Source: Marchantia polymorpha subsp. ruderalis (taxonomy: Eukaryota > Streptophyta > Marchantiopsida > Marchantiales > Marchantiaceae). Taken from it: DNA of 64,000 bases. The notes below the pieces were generated by a model that was given only the letters and a program-made list of their open reading frames with translations, searched no databases and was not told where the DNA came from. Of this stretch, positions 40,798-51,800 are shown in pieces (position 1 is the first letter of the stretch; each line of letters starts with the position of its first letter). The position numbers and the translations under genes were made by a program. The stretch is from contig AP031356.1 of assembly GCA_037833965.1 (NCBI GenBank), positions 2,874,501 through 2,938,500 on the forward strand, given 5' to 3'.

Positions 40798-42928
40798 GGA
40801 ACCGTGCTACTGCGGCTGCGTCGTCGTGCCTTGTGGCCTCTGCCTCCACCATCTTGGTTGCGTAGTCTGTTGCTACCAATATGTAGCGTCTGCGCGTGCC
40901 TTTAGTGACAGGTTGTATTGGTCCCACGAAGTCGATCCCCCATTTTTCAAATGGTGCCAATGGCATGATTGGTGTAAGAGGCCATCTCGTGGTCGGAGTC
41001 GGCCTTCCCGTCCTCTGGCAGCTGTCGCATTTGCGAACGTAGTCGTGTACATCTTTGAACATCGTCGGCCACCAGTATCCTGCATTCACAATTTTGGTCA
41101 CTGTATTTCTGGTGGCGTAGTGACCACCAGCGTCTTCTGTGTGCATGGCTTTGACAACTCGCGGGACTTCAGACTCCTCTAGACATCTGCACAGCCTCTC
41201 GTCTGCCATTTTCTTGAACAAGACCCCCTGTTGAAGCTGGTAAGGCCCCGCTTTATGAACGAAGACTGTGCGCTGCTCCGCATCCAATCCTCCCGGACAT
41301 TGGAGTGTGAGCAGAAACCTGTATAAGTCCGCGTACCTGGACTCATGGCTGGCGGACAACTGAAAAAGTTGTTCGTCGGGAAAATCATCCACTACTTCCT
41401 CCTCTATGGGTTCGGTCCATAGTCGGGAGAGGTAGTCCGCGTTCTCATGGTGAACGCCTTTCCGTGTCTGTACCGTGTAGGTGAATTCCTGCAGCAGTAG
41501 TACCCACCTGGCAATTCGTCCGGACAGATCCGCCTTCTTGACCAGGTGCTGTAAGGCGTAATGATCTACATGAAACACGAACTCGTAGCAGATCAAATAA
41601 TGTCGGAACTTCTTGCAGGAGTACACCATTCCCAACGCCTCCCTCTCAGTTGTCGTGTACTTCTTCTCTGCTGCTGACAACTGACGACTCGCGAAGTAAA
41701 TCGGGTAGTTTTTCTTGTTGTCGTCCTTCTGACTGAGAACCACCCCGATTGCAAACGCCGACGTGTCTACATAGACATGGAAAGGTCTGTTCCAATCCGG
41801 ACTTCTCAGAACCGGAGCAGTCGTCAGTTTGGCTTTGAGCGTTTCAAAGGCCAGCTGTTGCTCCTTGCCCCACACATAGGCTTCATCCTTCTTAAGCAGC
41901 TTCGTCAGATCGGCTGCCAAGATGGCATACATATTTATGAACCTTCTGTAATAACCTACATGGCCCAGGAAGGCCCTCAACTCACGCAGATTTGTTGGCG
42001 GCTGCAGTTCGAGAATAATCTTCACCTTCTCTACATCCACTGCAATGCCATCGGACGAAACTCGGTGCCCCAGCAGGATTCCGCTGGTCATGAAGAAAGA
42101 GCATTTCTCAGGGTGTAAGGACAAGCTGCTCTCCCTACATCTGTCGAACGTTTGCCGAAGATGGTTAAGGTGCTCCGACCTCTTACCGAAGACACAAAAG
42201 TCGTCGATGAAAATTTCTAAAAACTTCCTCAGGTGCTCTTGGAAGATGTTTGTCATCATCCGCTGGAACGTCGCTGGCGCGTTGCACAGACCGAACGGCA
42301 TCTTGTGATAAGCATAGGTTCCCCAGTCGGTTGTGAAGGTTGTTTTGTCCTTGTCCTATTCCCTGATGGACACCTGGTTGTAGCCGGAAAATCCGTCTAG
42401 GAAACTGTAGCATTCATGCCCTGCTACATGGTCCAGAATAGAGTCCGTGAAAGGAAGAGGGTGATGGTCCTTCCGCGTTGCTGCGTTCAGCTTCCTGAAG
42501 TCCTGACACACCCGGATCTTACCCGTCAATTTCTTGGGCACGATCACGATAGGCGACACCCACTCGCTACTAAGTACCGGGTAGATGATTCCTGCGCTCA
42601 GGTACTTATCGATTTCGTCCTTCACCAATAATGAATATTTTGGGTTGAGCCTGTATTGGCGTTGGCGAACCGGAACTGCCTCGTCCAACAAGTCGATCCT
42701 GTGCTCTCCATACCTTGCAGGTATGCCTTTCATGTCTTCAATCTTCCATGCGAAGACATCCTCATACTGGCGAAGAAACGCCTGTACCCTGTTCAACTCT
42801 TCTCCTTTTACCTGGCTTGACACCTTCAAGCCTTTACCTGGACTGAGTTGCAGTTCGCAGCAATCACTCGGGTCAACAATCCCCTCTGTGTGACTGATCT
42901 CGCTTCTGCCCAGTCCGGCTGCTAGTTG
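40798..42928 (-). pseudogene. pol: E2 pol, N-terminal part (RT, RNase H, start of integrase) with a nonsense codon
   Basis: It continues in frame from the gag UAG. The RT palm motifs LDGFSGY, MPFGLCNAPATF and FIDDF, the RNase H acids, and the integrase zinc module (C-x2-C) and GIDFVG are all present. A CAG codon has become TAG at 42358-42356 (after VSIRE), which truncates RT before the catalytic FIDD. S1 then cuts the integrase at 40798. E2 cannot make its own full pol today. Confidence 0.92.
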
Positions 42929-42931
42929 CTA
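42923..42931 (-). other. E2 leaky stop between gag and pol (UAG-CAA-CUA)
   Basis: On the minus strand gag ends GAC GAA TAG and is followed by CAA CTA in frame with pol, which fits UAG-CAR-YYA. Confidence 0.75.
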
Positions 42932-45757
42932 TTCGTCATCCGGATACACCTCGTCTCCTTCCTCCTCAATAGAGCAGCAAGTGACGTAGCCCACAAATTC
43001 TTCCGACGTTTCGGTCTCTGAAGTGCATGATGAGCTGGTCTCCCCTCCGGTTGTGTAACCGGAGGTGGTGGAAGGTGTTTCGCCCTCATGGGGTACCTTG
43101 GTCCACGGTACGGTAATGACAGTCGGAGGGTCAGCAGGGCTACGGAACTGTAATCTCTTCCTACTCCAGTCACACCTTGCTTTGGCATCGTATAGCCAAG
43201 GTCTGCCAAGCAGCACATCATAACCTTTCTTCATCAGAGGTTGCAGTATTATGTAGGACAGTTGAAAGTCCACTCCTCCAATGTTGGTTCTCACATTGCT
43301 CAACATTCCTAGTGGCATTCTGCGTGTTTGATCGGCCAGTCGCAATACTCGGGATGTAGGCTCGAAGGTCTGGAACCCCAAGGAGTTCGCTGTCTCCTCG
43401 GTCATGATATTCACGCCCGAGCCGGAGTCCACTGGTACCTTCTGAATGACGTAGCCTCCGATCTCTACTTCGATCTCTGGAGGTCCCAAGTCTCCTCCTT
43501 CCACTCTGTACACAGCCGGAAGTTTCTCTTTTCGGGGTTTGCGTGGTCGGCGCAACGAAAGCATCAGCATCCTCCTGTACGTCTTATTGTCTTCCAACAA
43601 CTGGTGGAAGGAAATATTTGCCCTCTGGCTCCCCATGTCTTTCACTATGTCGTAGGAAGTGTTGGAAGTCACGGCCGGAAGTTTCCCTGTACTCGCGGTC
43701 GGAAGGGGTGTAGGGGGCCTAACTGCCTTCCGGTCGTCGGATGTCATTCCGGCGCCCAGTGCTTCCTTGATGAGGTGACTCACCTCATCTTTGATGTCCG
43801 GAAGGTAATCTCGAGTCCGGAATTCTTCTGAATACCTGTCCGCCTTTTCTGAGTTCTGCTCCGGCTGGGTGTTTCTCATAGCCGGAGGTGTACCCGGCCT
43901 TCTCCTCTGGCCTTCTCTAACTTCTTTAGACTTCCTCCTCTCTTCCCTACGCTCGAGGCGGCGAGTGTCCTCGTGGCCTTCTCCTCTCCTCTTCGAACTT
44001 CGGGTTTCTACCCGACCGCACATTACTTCTTCCTCTGGCCATACTTCGTCTCCTTCAGCTGGGTCCAGACTCAGTTCTACCTGGTTGACTTGCACTTCTT
44101 CCTTGCCAGGTGTTGATACGAAACGCACGGCTGGCCTAGGGAGTTGGGGCTGATCACATTCAGCTGCTGTATGTCCGGACTTCTTGCAATTGCTGCACAA
44201 TGGTGCATACCCCATTGGCTTCCTCGGGTGGGGACAACTTGGCGCGTAATGCCCCATGTCTCCGCAGTTGTAGCAACCATCGAATTGTGGTCGAGGTCGG
44301 TTGTGATTGCCTGGAGGTGCCATGCGTCTTGGTGGGAGTGTACCCGCCATTTCCCTCGGAACAAAGCGCGGTATATGCACCGGTGGGTTCGGAGTTGTAG
44401 CTGGAGCTGTCTGTACTGAGTAGGCGGTGTCCTCAACCTGCTCAGCATAATACATAGGTGGCTCAGCATAATACATGGGGTTCTCCCACTGTGGTGCCCA
44501 TTCGACCGCATTCACTGGGTAAGATGGCCGCGCGGACATGCACTCCGTGTTGGCATGTCCCACCTGTCCGCACGTAGTACACCAGAGATTCGCTCGTTGT
44601 CTCGCAGGTGATTTACGTCGGTCTTGGCCTCCCACTACATGAACTTTCAGGTCCGCAAAATTCTTCACCAGGTTGTCTACCTTGGCTGCGATGTCCCCTT
44701 GAGTCTTCACTGGGATTCCCTTACCTCGATCCTTCTTCTTGATCGCACTGCGTTTCTTCTTCCGTCTTTCTTCTTCTGAAGATGACGAGTCCTCTTCCTC
44801 TTCCGAGGAAGAACTTGATTCGGAGGAGCTTGACTCTTCTGTCGAGGAAGGCGAGTTCCTTCTCTTCCGACGTCCGCCTTGCGACTTCTTCTTCGTCGAC
44901 CGTCGGTCGCGTCTTCGAGTGTCAAGGGTTGACGTCTCAAAAGTCTCCGCGGAAGCTATCACATCTTGGATTGTGTCAGTCTTGCCTCTCCTACAGAAGG
45001 TCTCCATTTCTCTTGAGAGCCCTGTCACATACCAATCCACTGCCTGTTGTACCGAATACGGTTCTCCCGGGCCTGTCTTCGGAATTCGATCTAGGAGGTC
45101 TTGGAATCTCTCAGTGTAGTCTCGAAGATTCTCCTTCCGCTCGCGTCGAAGATTTCGAAGTCGGGTCAGAACTCGACTGTCATATCCGAGTTCGCGGAAC
45201 CGCCTCAGAAACTTTTCCTTGAGCTGAGCCCAGGTCAGGATGCCAGTGGGGTCGGTGCTCTCATGGTTGTACCAGCTACGCGCTCGTCTGCGTAGCAGGC
45301 TAGGAAAGATTCGTAGTCTGTCTTCATCACTGGTCTCAGGATTGACGATGGAGACAGACTCGAAGAGCTTTATGTATGAATCTGCATCATCGTCGTCGCC
45401 CGTTCCCGTGTATCTTGGATACGAATATTTGGTGGTAGGTTGGGAAAACACCTGGCGGAGATTGGCTTGATGTTCTGCCATCGGTGATCCTGTCGACGGA
45501 CTGATCCTAGGTTGGCCAAACTCAGGAAGAGTTCCTGTCGGAGGGATGTCCAACAGAACTGTTAGCTCAATGCTCTCAGTAGGTGAACTGGAACGCCTTT
45601 GTCTTCCAGTAGTCGGTGATGGCGATCTTTCTGCAGAGTCTTCACCGGGAGTCTTCTTTTTAGTTCGCCGTTTTGTTTCCACAGCTTTTTCTGAATCTCG
45701 ACGGAGTTTCCGTGTGGCTCTCGCACTCAGGTTTCCCACACTATCGCTCGTCGACAT
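42929..45757 (-). CDS. gag: E2 gag-protease (942 aa)
   Basis: Full-length frame from MSTSDSVGN to the UAG. It has a basic N-terminus, a capsid-like helical region (RSWYNHES, LKEKFLRRFREL), and a Ser/Glu tract near residues 290-340. Three CCHC knuckles lie near residues 393, 493 and 519. Protease DSGSG is near 775 and LGRPWL near 850. It is nearly identical to E3, with scattered substitutions. It may still supply Gag if the LTR is active. Confidence 0.93.
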   Translation of the reverse strand: MSTSDSVGNLSARATRKLRRDSEKAVETKRRTKKKTPGEDSAERSPSPTTGRQRRSSSPTESIELTVLLDIPPTGTLPEFGQPRISPSTGSPMAEHQANLRQVFSQPTTKYSYPRYTGTGDDDDADSYIKLFESVSIVNPETSDEDRLRIFPSLLRRRARSWYNHESTDPTGILTWAQLKEKFLRRFRELGYDSRVLTRLRNLRRERKENLRDYTERFQDLLDRIPKTGPGEPYSVQQAVDWYVTGLSREMETFCRRGKTDTIQDVIASAETFETSTLDTRRRDRRSTKKKSQGGRRKRRNSPSSTEESSSSESSSSSEEEEDSSSSEEERRKKKRSAIKKKDRGKGIPVKTQGDIAAKVDNLVKNFADLKVHVVGGQDRRKSPARQRANLWCTTCGQVGHANTECMSARPSYPVNAVEWAPQWENPMYYAEPPMYYAEQVEDTAYSVQTAPATTPNPPVHIPRFVPREMAGTLPPRRMAPPGNHNRPRPQFDGCYNCGDMGHYAPSCPHPRKPMGYAPLCSNCKKSGHTAAECDQPQLPRPAVRFVSTPGKEEVQVNQVELSLDPAEGDEVWPEEEVMCGRVETRSSKRRGEGHEDTRRLERREERRKSKEVREGQRRRPGTPPAMRNTQPEQNSEKADRYSEEFRTRDYLPDIKDEVSHLIKEALGAGMTSDDRKAVRPPTPLPTASTGKLPAVTSNTSYDIVKDMGSQRANISFHQLLEDNKTYRRMLMLSLRRPRKPRKEKLPAVYRVEGGDLGPPEIEVEIGGYVIQKVPVDSGSGVNIMTEETANSLGFQTFEPTSRVLRLADQTRRMPLGMLSNVRTNIGGVDFQLSYIILQPLMKKGYDVLLGRPWLYDAKARCDWSRKRLQFRSPADPPTVITVPWTKVPHEGETPSTTSGYTTGGETSSSCTSETETSEEFVGYVTCCSIEEEGDEVYPDDE

Positions 45758-45800
45758 TCACCGAGCATTGCTGCCCAAGTATTCTGGTGTTGACGCACTG

Positions 45801-45818
45801 TCCCCGGCAGCGGCGCCA
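45801..45818 (-). other. E2 primer-binding site (tRNA-Asp)
   Basis: Same 18 bases as in E1 (TGGCGCCGCTGCCGGGGA on the minus strand), again 22 bases from the LTR end at 45841. Confidence 0.88.
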
Positions 45819-46761
45819 AAAAGAAGTTGTCGGCTCCTTATGTAATAACCCACCAAAGGCTAAAACTGCAGTATGGTGGTAAAAAGATCGAACCCACAGG
45901 GACAGAGGCAACACACAGAGTAAAAGTGTCACGTTTAACAGACTTTTGGTAGAGTTTGAATTCTAGGCGACTGTCACTCCCAGAAATACTGCAGTGCTCG
46001 ACTCGGAGGCTCGACTCGGAGGAGGATCTCAACTCGGAGGATGCTCGGAGGATGCACGGTACAGCTTGGTCACTCAACACACACACACACACACACCTGA
46101 AACTGGCAAAAAGCACAACTCGGAGGTCGGTCAGGACCTCCGCTTCGGATTTCAGGAGGAAAGTGTCTCGCAAATTCACTCAGAGATTCTGCAGGAAGTG
46201 CCTCCCACTCCGGCTTTTACTGCCCTTCCGCCAGGAACTAGCGGGGGTACCCGGACTGGACTTCTCACTTCGGAACGAAGCCTCTACGTACGCCGTGGAC
46301 GTCACCCTCGACTATCACACAAAACGCAGGGAGTGCAGACCCGACTGAGAACTTACTGAAAACACGATCCAGTAACACACACACAACCTGAATTACAAAC
46401 CAAGGTTTACACGAAGTAATGAAACTTCACATTGGCATTCAGGGGAAACTTCCCGTAGGAGTACAATCAGGATATGTCACTCGAAGGAGTAAGGGGGAAC
46501 TGTTCAAGTATCTAACTCGCAGCCGGCTCTGAGCATCAGAAATCACCCGCAGGTGCAGATCCGCACTACTCAAGTCTCTAACCGGGTGCTAGCTCTGAAC
46601 ATTCAGCCGAAGGCCTTCAACTACAACATACGGTAACTTCGCTATGCTGCAGCTTCTCTACGTGGTGCCAGGACCAAAATGCACAAACACGCTAAGAAAG
46701 TGAGTTCCTGATCTGCACTTCCGAAACTGGAAGAGTCCCAAGGCAAAACGCCTTGATCTAC

Positions 46762-46767
46762 TTTATA
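46762..46767 (-). promoter_or_regulatory. E2 5' LTR TATA box
   Basis: On the minus strand AGTATAAAG lies 34 bases after the LTR ORF stop and is followed by the CAAGGC hairpin. It would drive the E2 genomic transcript; upstream U3 is now interrupted by E3. Confidence 0.6.
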
Positions 46768-46800
46768 CTCTCAAAAGATCCTAACTAGCACTACGCTATC

Positions 46801-48336
46801 CTATCTACCACTCGCAGCATCTGCGCGAAACCAAACTACTCTACTGCACTCAGCAGATCCGGTGCTGCGCCTCCTGCGCGCCGGACTGCTCCGCTTACTG
46901 TCTCTACCTTGCCAGTCTTCCGACCGGCTGCGTAACCCCAGGCGTCGGAGCGCTGCAGTGACTTCCGACTGCAAGTGCGCCATAGTGTCGCGCGCACCCG
47001 ACAAGAAAGTTTCTAATTTTCTCGCCACTCGCCGCCGACTCCGACTGTCACCTTCCGTCAAGGCCGCCGCCCGAAGCTCGAACTCCCGGAGTGTAACCCT
47101 CTCTTGAGCTGCCACCTCCCAATGGGTGTATCCGTTTAGACAACGAGTCACCCGTGCCGCCAACTCTCCTCGTGCCCTGCAGCTGCTCTCCACCTCTGCC
47201 AACTGCATTTCTAAATCCGCGCGTTGTGCCCTCAAATCCGAGCACTCGGTTTGCAAGTTGCACAACAGCTCCTCATCCTCCTTGCGGGCTCTTTGACTTT
47301 CCTCTAAGGCGCGCGTCTGGCGCGCAAGCTCGGCTGCTAGGACTTTGTTCTGTCTCCGCTCCTCCTGCAGTTCCGACTCGATCTTTGCCCGTATTAGTTC
47401 GGCCTCCGCCTGACTCTTCGTCGCCGCATCCTCCTTCTGCTGCTGCAAGGCGTGGTACAGCTTCTGGGTGACCGCCAGGTGTTGTCGGAGGGCGGTGTTC
47501 CTATCCACATATACTCCGCACCTAGAGGCCCACCTTGCCACCTTGCTCCTCGTCCTTCGCCTGATTGTCTCCACATAAGACTGCGGTTTTAAGGCACTTG
47601 CGTATTTGGATGTCTTGAGATCCAGATATCGCAGGAGTGGAACTATCTGTTCGCACAGCACCCCTGTTGGCGTTTTCTGCACCGAATCCTCTTCTTGCTC
47701 TTCCGAGCTTGTCTCATCCTCAGTCTCGAGGATCTCAGTCGCCACCGAATCCCTTGGCGACTCCCTGGAACTGTGGCGCGCAGCAGCTTCCGCTGCGACT
47801 GCTGCTCCACTGCCTGCTAAAATATCCAGGGCAGTGGGAGATCCCACTGCTTGAGCCCCTGTTCCGGCTTGATCTTCGGTTTGTGAAGGGGTCGACGCCG
47901 CAGTGACTTTTGTCACTCTTGATCCGCCCGCTTCTGCTGCCTGTCCTTCCGGCGCAATCTGCGCGGAAGGTGTCCTTGCTGAAGGTGCGTCCGCCGAAGG
48001 CGTCCGCACACTCGTCGTTGGCCCCATCCGTCTCGCAGTCGGCGAATCCGACTGACTCTCTATTGTCCGACTCGCAGTCGGCCGACCAGCAGTTGTCCGA
48101 CTGGGAGTCGGATACACCCTGCGCGTCTTGACTCCACTTGGCCTGCTTGCTGGTGGCGTTCTTCTAGAAGTGCCTTCCGCCGAAGACGACCCTCTGAGGA
48201 TTGTTGGCTCGTCAGCCAAACTCTCTACTCTCACTGCAGGTCGCTCCGCCCTTGCGCGTAATCTTGGAACTGGAAATTGCAAAGTCAAGAATGAGAGAAT
48301 GAGACTGGAGCGCAGTCTTTTCTTCTCCGATTTCAA
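46801..48336 (-). CDS. E2 5' LTR ORF, N-terminal domain deleted (511 codons)
   Basis: Same fused frame as in the E2 3' LTR, differing by a few residues (for example SRRTPP instead of SGRTPP and LDLKTSK instead of LDRKTSK). It is open throughout, with linker, coiled coil and basic tail. The matching deletion in both LTRs shows that it predates this insertion. Confidence 0.7.
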   Translation of the reverse strand: MKSEKKRLRSSLILSFLTLQFPVPRLRARAERPAVRVESLADEPTILRGSSSAEGTSRRTPPASRPSGVKTRRVYPTPSRTTAGRPTASRTIESQSDSPTARRMGPTTSVRTPSADAPSARTPSAQIAPEGQAAEAGGSRVTKVTAASTPSQTEDQAGTGAQAVGSPTALDILAGSGAAVAAEAAARHSSRESPRDSVATEILETEDETSSEEQEEDSVQKTPTGVLCEQIVPLLRYLDLKTSKYASALKPQSYVETIRRRTRSKVARWASRCGVYVDRNTALRQHLAVTQKLYHALQQQKEDAATKSQAEAELIRAKIESELQEERRQNKVLAAELARQTRALEESQRARKEDEELLCNLQTECSDLRAQRADLEMQLAEVESSCRARGELAARVTRCLNGYTHWEVAAQERVTLREFELRAAALTEGDSRSRRRVARKLETFLSGARDTMAHLQSEVTAALRRLGLRSRSEDWQGRDSKRSSPARRRRSTGSAECSRVVWFRADAASGR

Positions 48337-48694
48337 GAACGTCCAACGTTCTTACTGGTTGCAACGTACGCAGCCGGCTATACGGCTTAACGGTTCGCCC
48401 TTTGCATGCGCGAATTCACGTCTCCGCATTGCGCGCATTCGCATGCTTAAACGTTGAATTCTCCCGCCGCCGCCACCTTCCGGACTCGAGTCCGCTGCAG
48501 GGTATACGTCGACCCTGTTGTCTTTTCCTAACCCGCCCTTCTCCGGAGGCGTGTCGCCGCTGGTGCGTTCATTATCCGTCGGCGCCTTGCTGGAGGCGCA
48601 CATCCAGTCGGATCGAATTATGCCGGCGCGCAGTCGTACCGCCTATTTTGTCTTTTATGCCTCGTCCGTTGCTGCCGGCGCATATCCGCCAGCG

Positions 48695-48742
48695 CATCCG
48701 ACTGTCAGCGCATCCGACTGTCAGCGCATCCGACTGTCAGCG
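48695..48742 (+). repeat. Three tandem copies of a 16-bp unit
   Basis: CATCCGACTGTCAGCG occurs three times in a row here. The E2 3' LTR has one copy at the same place, so the expansion took place after insertion or during the last reverse transcription. Confidence 0.85.
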
Positions 48743-48870
48743 CCACGTCGGAGGCGTACATCCGACCGGCGCTTTCCTTCCATGAACAGCCGCCAAAGGC
48801 GCTTCCGACTCTGAGTGGGTTTCCTCCTATGAGCGCGTGATTCCACCGAAGGCGCATCGCCGAGGGCGTA

Positions 48871-51800
48871 TGTAATAACCCACCAAAGGCTAAAACTGCA
48901 GTATGGTGGTAAAAAGATCGAACCCACAGGGACAGAGGCAACACACAGAGTAAAAGTGTCACATTTAACAGACTTTTGGTAGAGTTTGAATTCTAGGCGA
49001 CTGTCACTCCCAGAAGTACTGCAGTGCTCGACTCGGAGGCTCGACTCGGAGGAGGATCTCAACTCGGAGGATGCTCGGAGGATGCACGGTACAGCTTGGT
49101 CACTCAACACACACACACACACACCTGAAACTGGCAAAAAGCACAACTCGGAGGTCGGTCAGGACCTCCGCTTCGGATTTCAGGAGGAAAGTGTCTCGCA
49201 AGTTCACTCAGAGGTTCTGCAGGAAGTGCCTCCCACTCCGGCTTTTACTGCCCTTCCGCCAGGAACTAGCGGGGGTACCCGGACTGGACTTCTCACTTCG
49301 GAACGAAGCCTCTACGTACGCCGTGGACGTCACCCTCGACTATCACACAAAACGCAGGGAGTGCAGACCCGACTGAGAACTTACTGAAAACACGATCCAG
49401 TAACACACACACAACCTGAATTACAAACCAAGGTTTACACGAAGTAATGAAACTTCACATTGGCATTCAGGGGAAACTTCCCGTAGGAGTACAATCAGGA
49501 TATGTCACTCGAAGGAGTAAGGGGGAACTGTTCAAGTATCTAACTCGCAGCCGGCTCTGAGTATCAGAAATCACCCGCAGGTGCAGATCCGCACTACTCA
49601 AGTCTCTAACCGGGTACTAGCTCTGAACATTCAGCCGAAGGCCTTCAACTACAACATACGGTAACTTCGCTATGCTGCAGCTTCTCTACGTGGTGCCAGG
49701 ACCAAAATGCACAAACACGCCAAGAAAGTGAGTTCCTGATCTGCACTTCCGAAACTGGAAGAGTCCCAAGGCAAAACGCCTTGATCTACTTTATACTCTC
49801 AAAAGATCCTAACTAGCACTACGCTATCCTATCTACCACTCGCAGCATCTGCGCGAAACCAAACTACTCTACTGCACTCAGCAGATCCGGTGCTGCGCCT
49901 CCTGCGCGCCGGACTGCTCCGCGTACTATCTCTACCTTGCCAGTCTTCCGACCGGCTGCGTAACCCCAGGCGTCGGAGCGCTGCAGTGACTTCCGACTGC
50001 AAGTGCGCCATAGTGTCGCGCGCACCCGACAAGAAAGTTTCTAATTTTCTCGCCACTCGCCGCCGACTCCGACTGTCACCTTCCGTCAATGCCGCCGCCC
50101 GAAGCTCGAACTCCCGGAGTGTAACCCTCTCTTGAGCTGCCACCTCCCAATGGGTGTATCCGTTTAGACAACGAGTCACCCGTGCCGCCAACTCTCCTCG
50201 TGCCCTGCAGCTGCTCTCCACCTCTGCCAGCTGCATTTCTAAATCCGCACGTTGTGCCCTCAAATCCGAGCACTCGGTTTGCAAGTTGCACAACAACTCC
50301 TCATCCTCCTTGCGGGCTCTTTGACTTTCCTCTAAGGCGCGCGTCTGGCGCGCAAGCTCGGCTGCTAGGACGTTGTTCTGTCTCCGCTCCTCCTGCAGTT
50401 CCGACTCGATCTTTGCCCGTATTAGTTCGGCCTCCGCCTGACTCTTCGTCGCCGCATCCTCCTTCTGCTGCTGCAAGGCTTGGTACAGCTTCTGGGTGAC
50501 CGCCAGGTGTTGTCTGAGGGCGGTGTTCCTATCCACATATACTCCGCATCTAGAGGCCCACCTTGCCACCTTGCTCCTCGTCCTTCGCCTGATTGTCTCC
50601 ACATAAGACTGCGGTTTTAAGGCACTTGCGTATTTGGATGTCTTGCGATCCAGATATCGCAGGAGTGGAACTATCTGTTCGCACAGCACTCCTGTTGGCG
50701 TTTTCTGCACCGAATCCGCTTCCTGCTCTTCCGAGCTTGTATCATCCTCCGTCTCGAGGATTTCAGTCGCCACCGAATCCCTTGGCGACTCCCTGGAACT
50801 GTGGCGCGCAGCAGCTTCCGCTGCGACTGCTGCTCCACTGCCTGCTAAAATATCCAGGGCAGTGGGAGATCCCACTGCTTGAGCCCCTGTTCCGGCTCGA
50901 TCTTCGGTTTGTGAAGGGGTCGACGCCGCAGTGACTTTTGTCACTCTTGCACCGCCCGCTTCTGCTGCCTGTCCTTCCGGCGCAATCTGCGCGGAAGGTG
51001 TCCTTGCTGAAGGTGCGTCCGCCGAAGGCGTCCGCACACTGGTCGTTGGCTCCATCCGTCTCGCAGTCGGCGAATCCGGCTGACTCTCTGTTGTCCGACT
51101 CGCAGTCGGCCGACCAGCAGTTGTCCGACTGGGAGTCGGATACACCCTGCGCGTCTTGACTCCACTTGGCCTGCTTGTTGGGGGCGTTCTTCCAGAAGTG
51201 CCTTCCGCCGAAGACGACCCTCTGAGGATTGTTGGCTCGTCAGCCAAACTCTCTTCCGCTTCCGGCCTGCTGTCCGGTTCAACGCGCCGTTCAGTTGGCC
51301 TTCCTTCCGTCTGTCGACCTTCAGTCATCCGACTCGCAGTCGGCCGGCTGTCAGTCCGTCCATCTCCTCCCGAAGGCCGTGGTGCCTTCTGTGCAGAGGT
51401 TTCTGCCGTCTTCCCTAGAACCTGAGCGATTATCTCTTCCTGTGTGAGATTCCGCCGGGTCGGAGTTCGCCTGGTCTCCTCAGTAACAGTTGGCATTCTG
51501 CGTGCCCTCTGTTTTGGTCGACTATGAGGCTCGGGGGTGGGCCGACCACGAGTCGGCGCAGCTGGTACTTCCGGCTGCCTGTCCTCAGGTCTCTCATCCC
51601 ACTTCCGCTTGCGCGGAATGCGCTCACTTCGACGTTCTTCTGCTGCTCTGGCTGGAGCCGGAGCCGGAGGCGTACTGGCAGGTTCCTCGTCCGGATCCGT
51701 GTCTACTTCGGCCTCCCTCGAATATCTACCTGGATAAGACCGACTCAGCTGCGGAAACCGAGTTTTCTCAGCATTCGTCAAACATCCCATCGCCCGGTAA

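Larger units (their letters stand above)
45841..48870 (-). repeat. E2 5' LTR, part left of the E3 insertion
   Basis: It matches the E2 3' LTR, including the 1.3 kb deletion with the same junction. Differences include (AC)10 instead of (AC)11, a few substitutions and two extra 16-bp units. It is cut at 48870 by E3. The rest, beginning at the equivalent of 29526 in the other LTR, should resume beyond the right edge. Confidence 0.94.

Noticed and set aside
45860..45910. Pol III B-box-like GGTTCGAYC near the LTR end
   Set aside because: Present in both families, but no convincing A box or terminator at proper spacing, and no tRNA fold; kept only as a curiosity.
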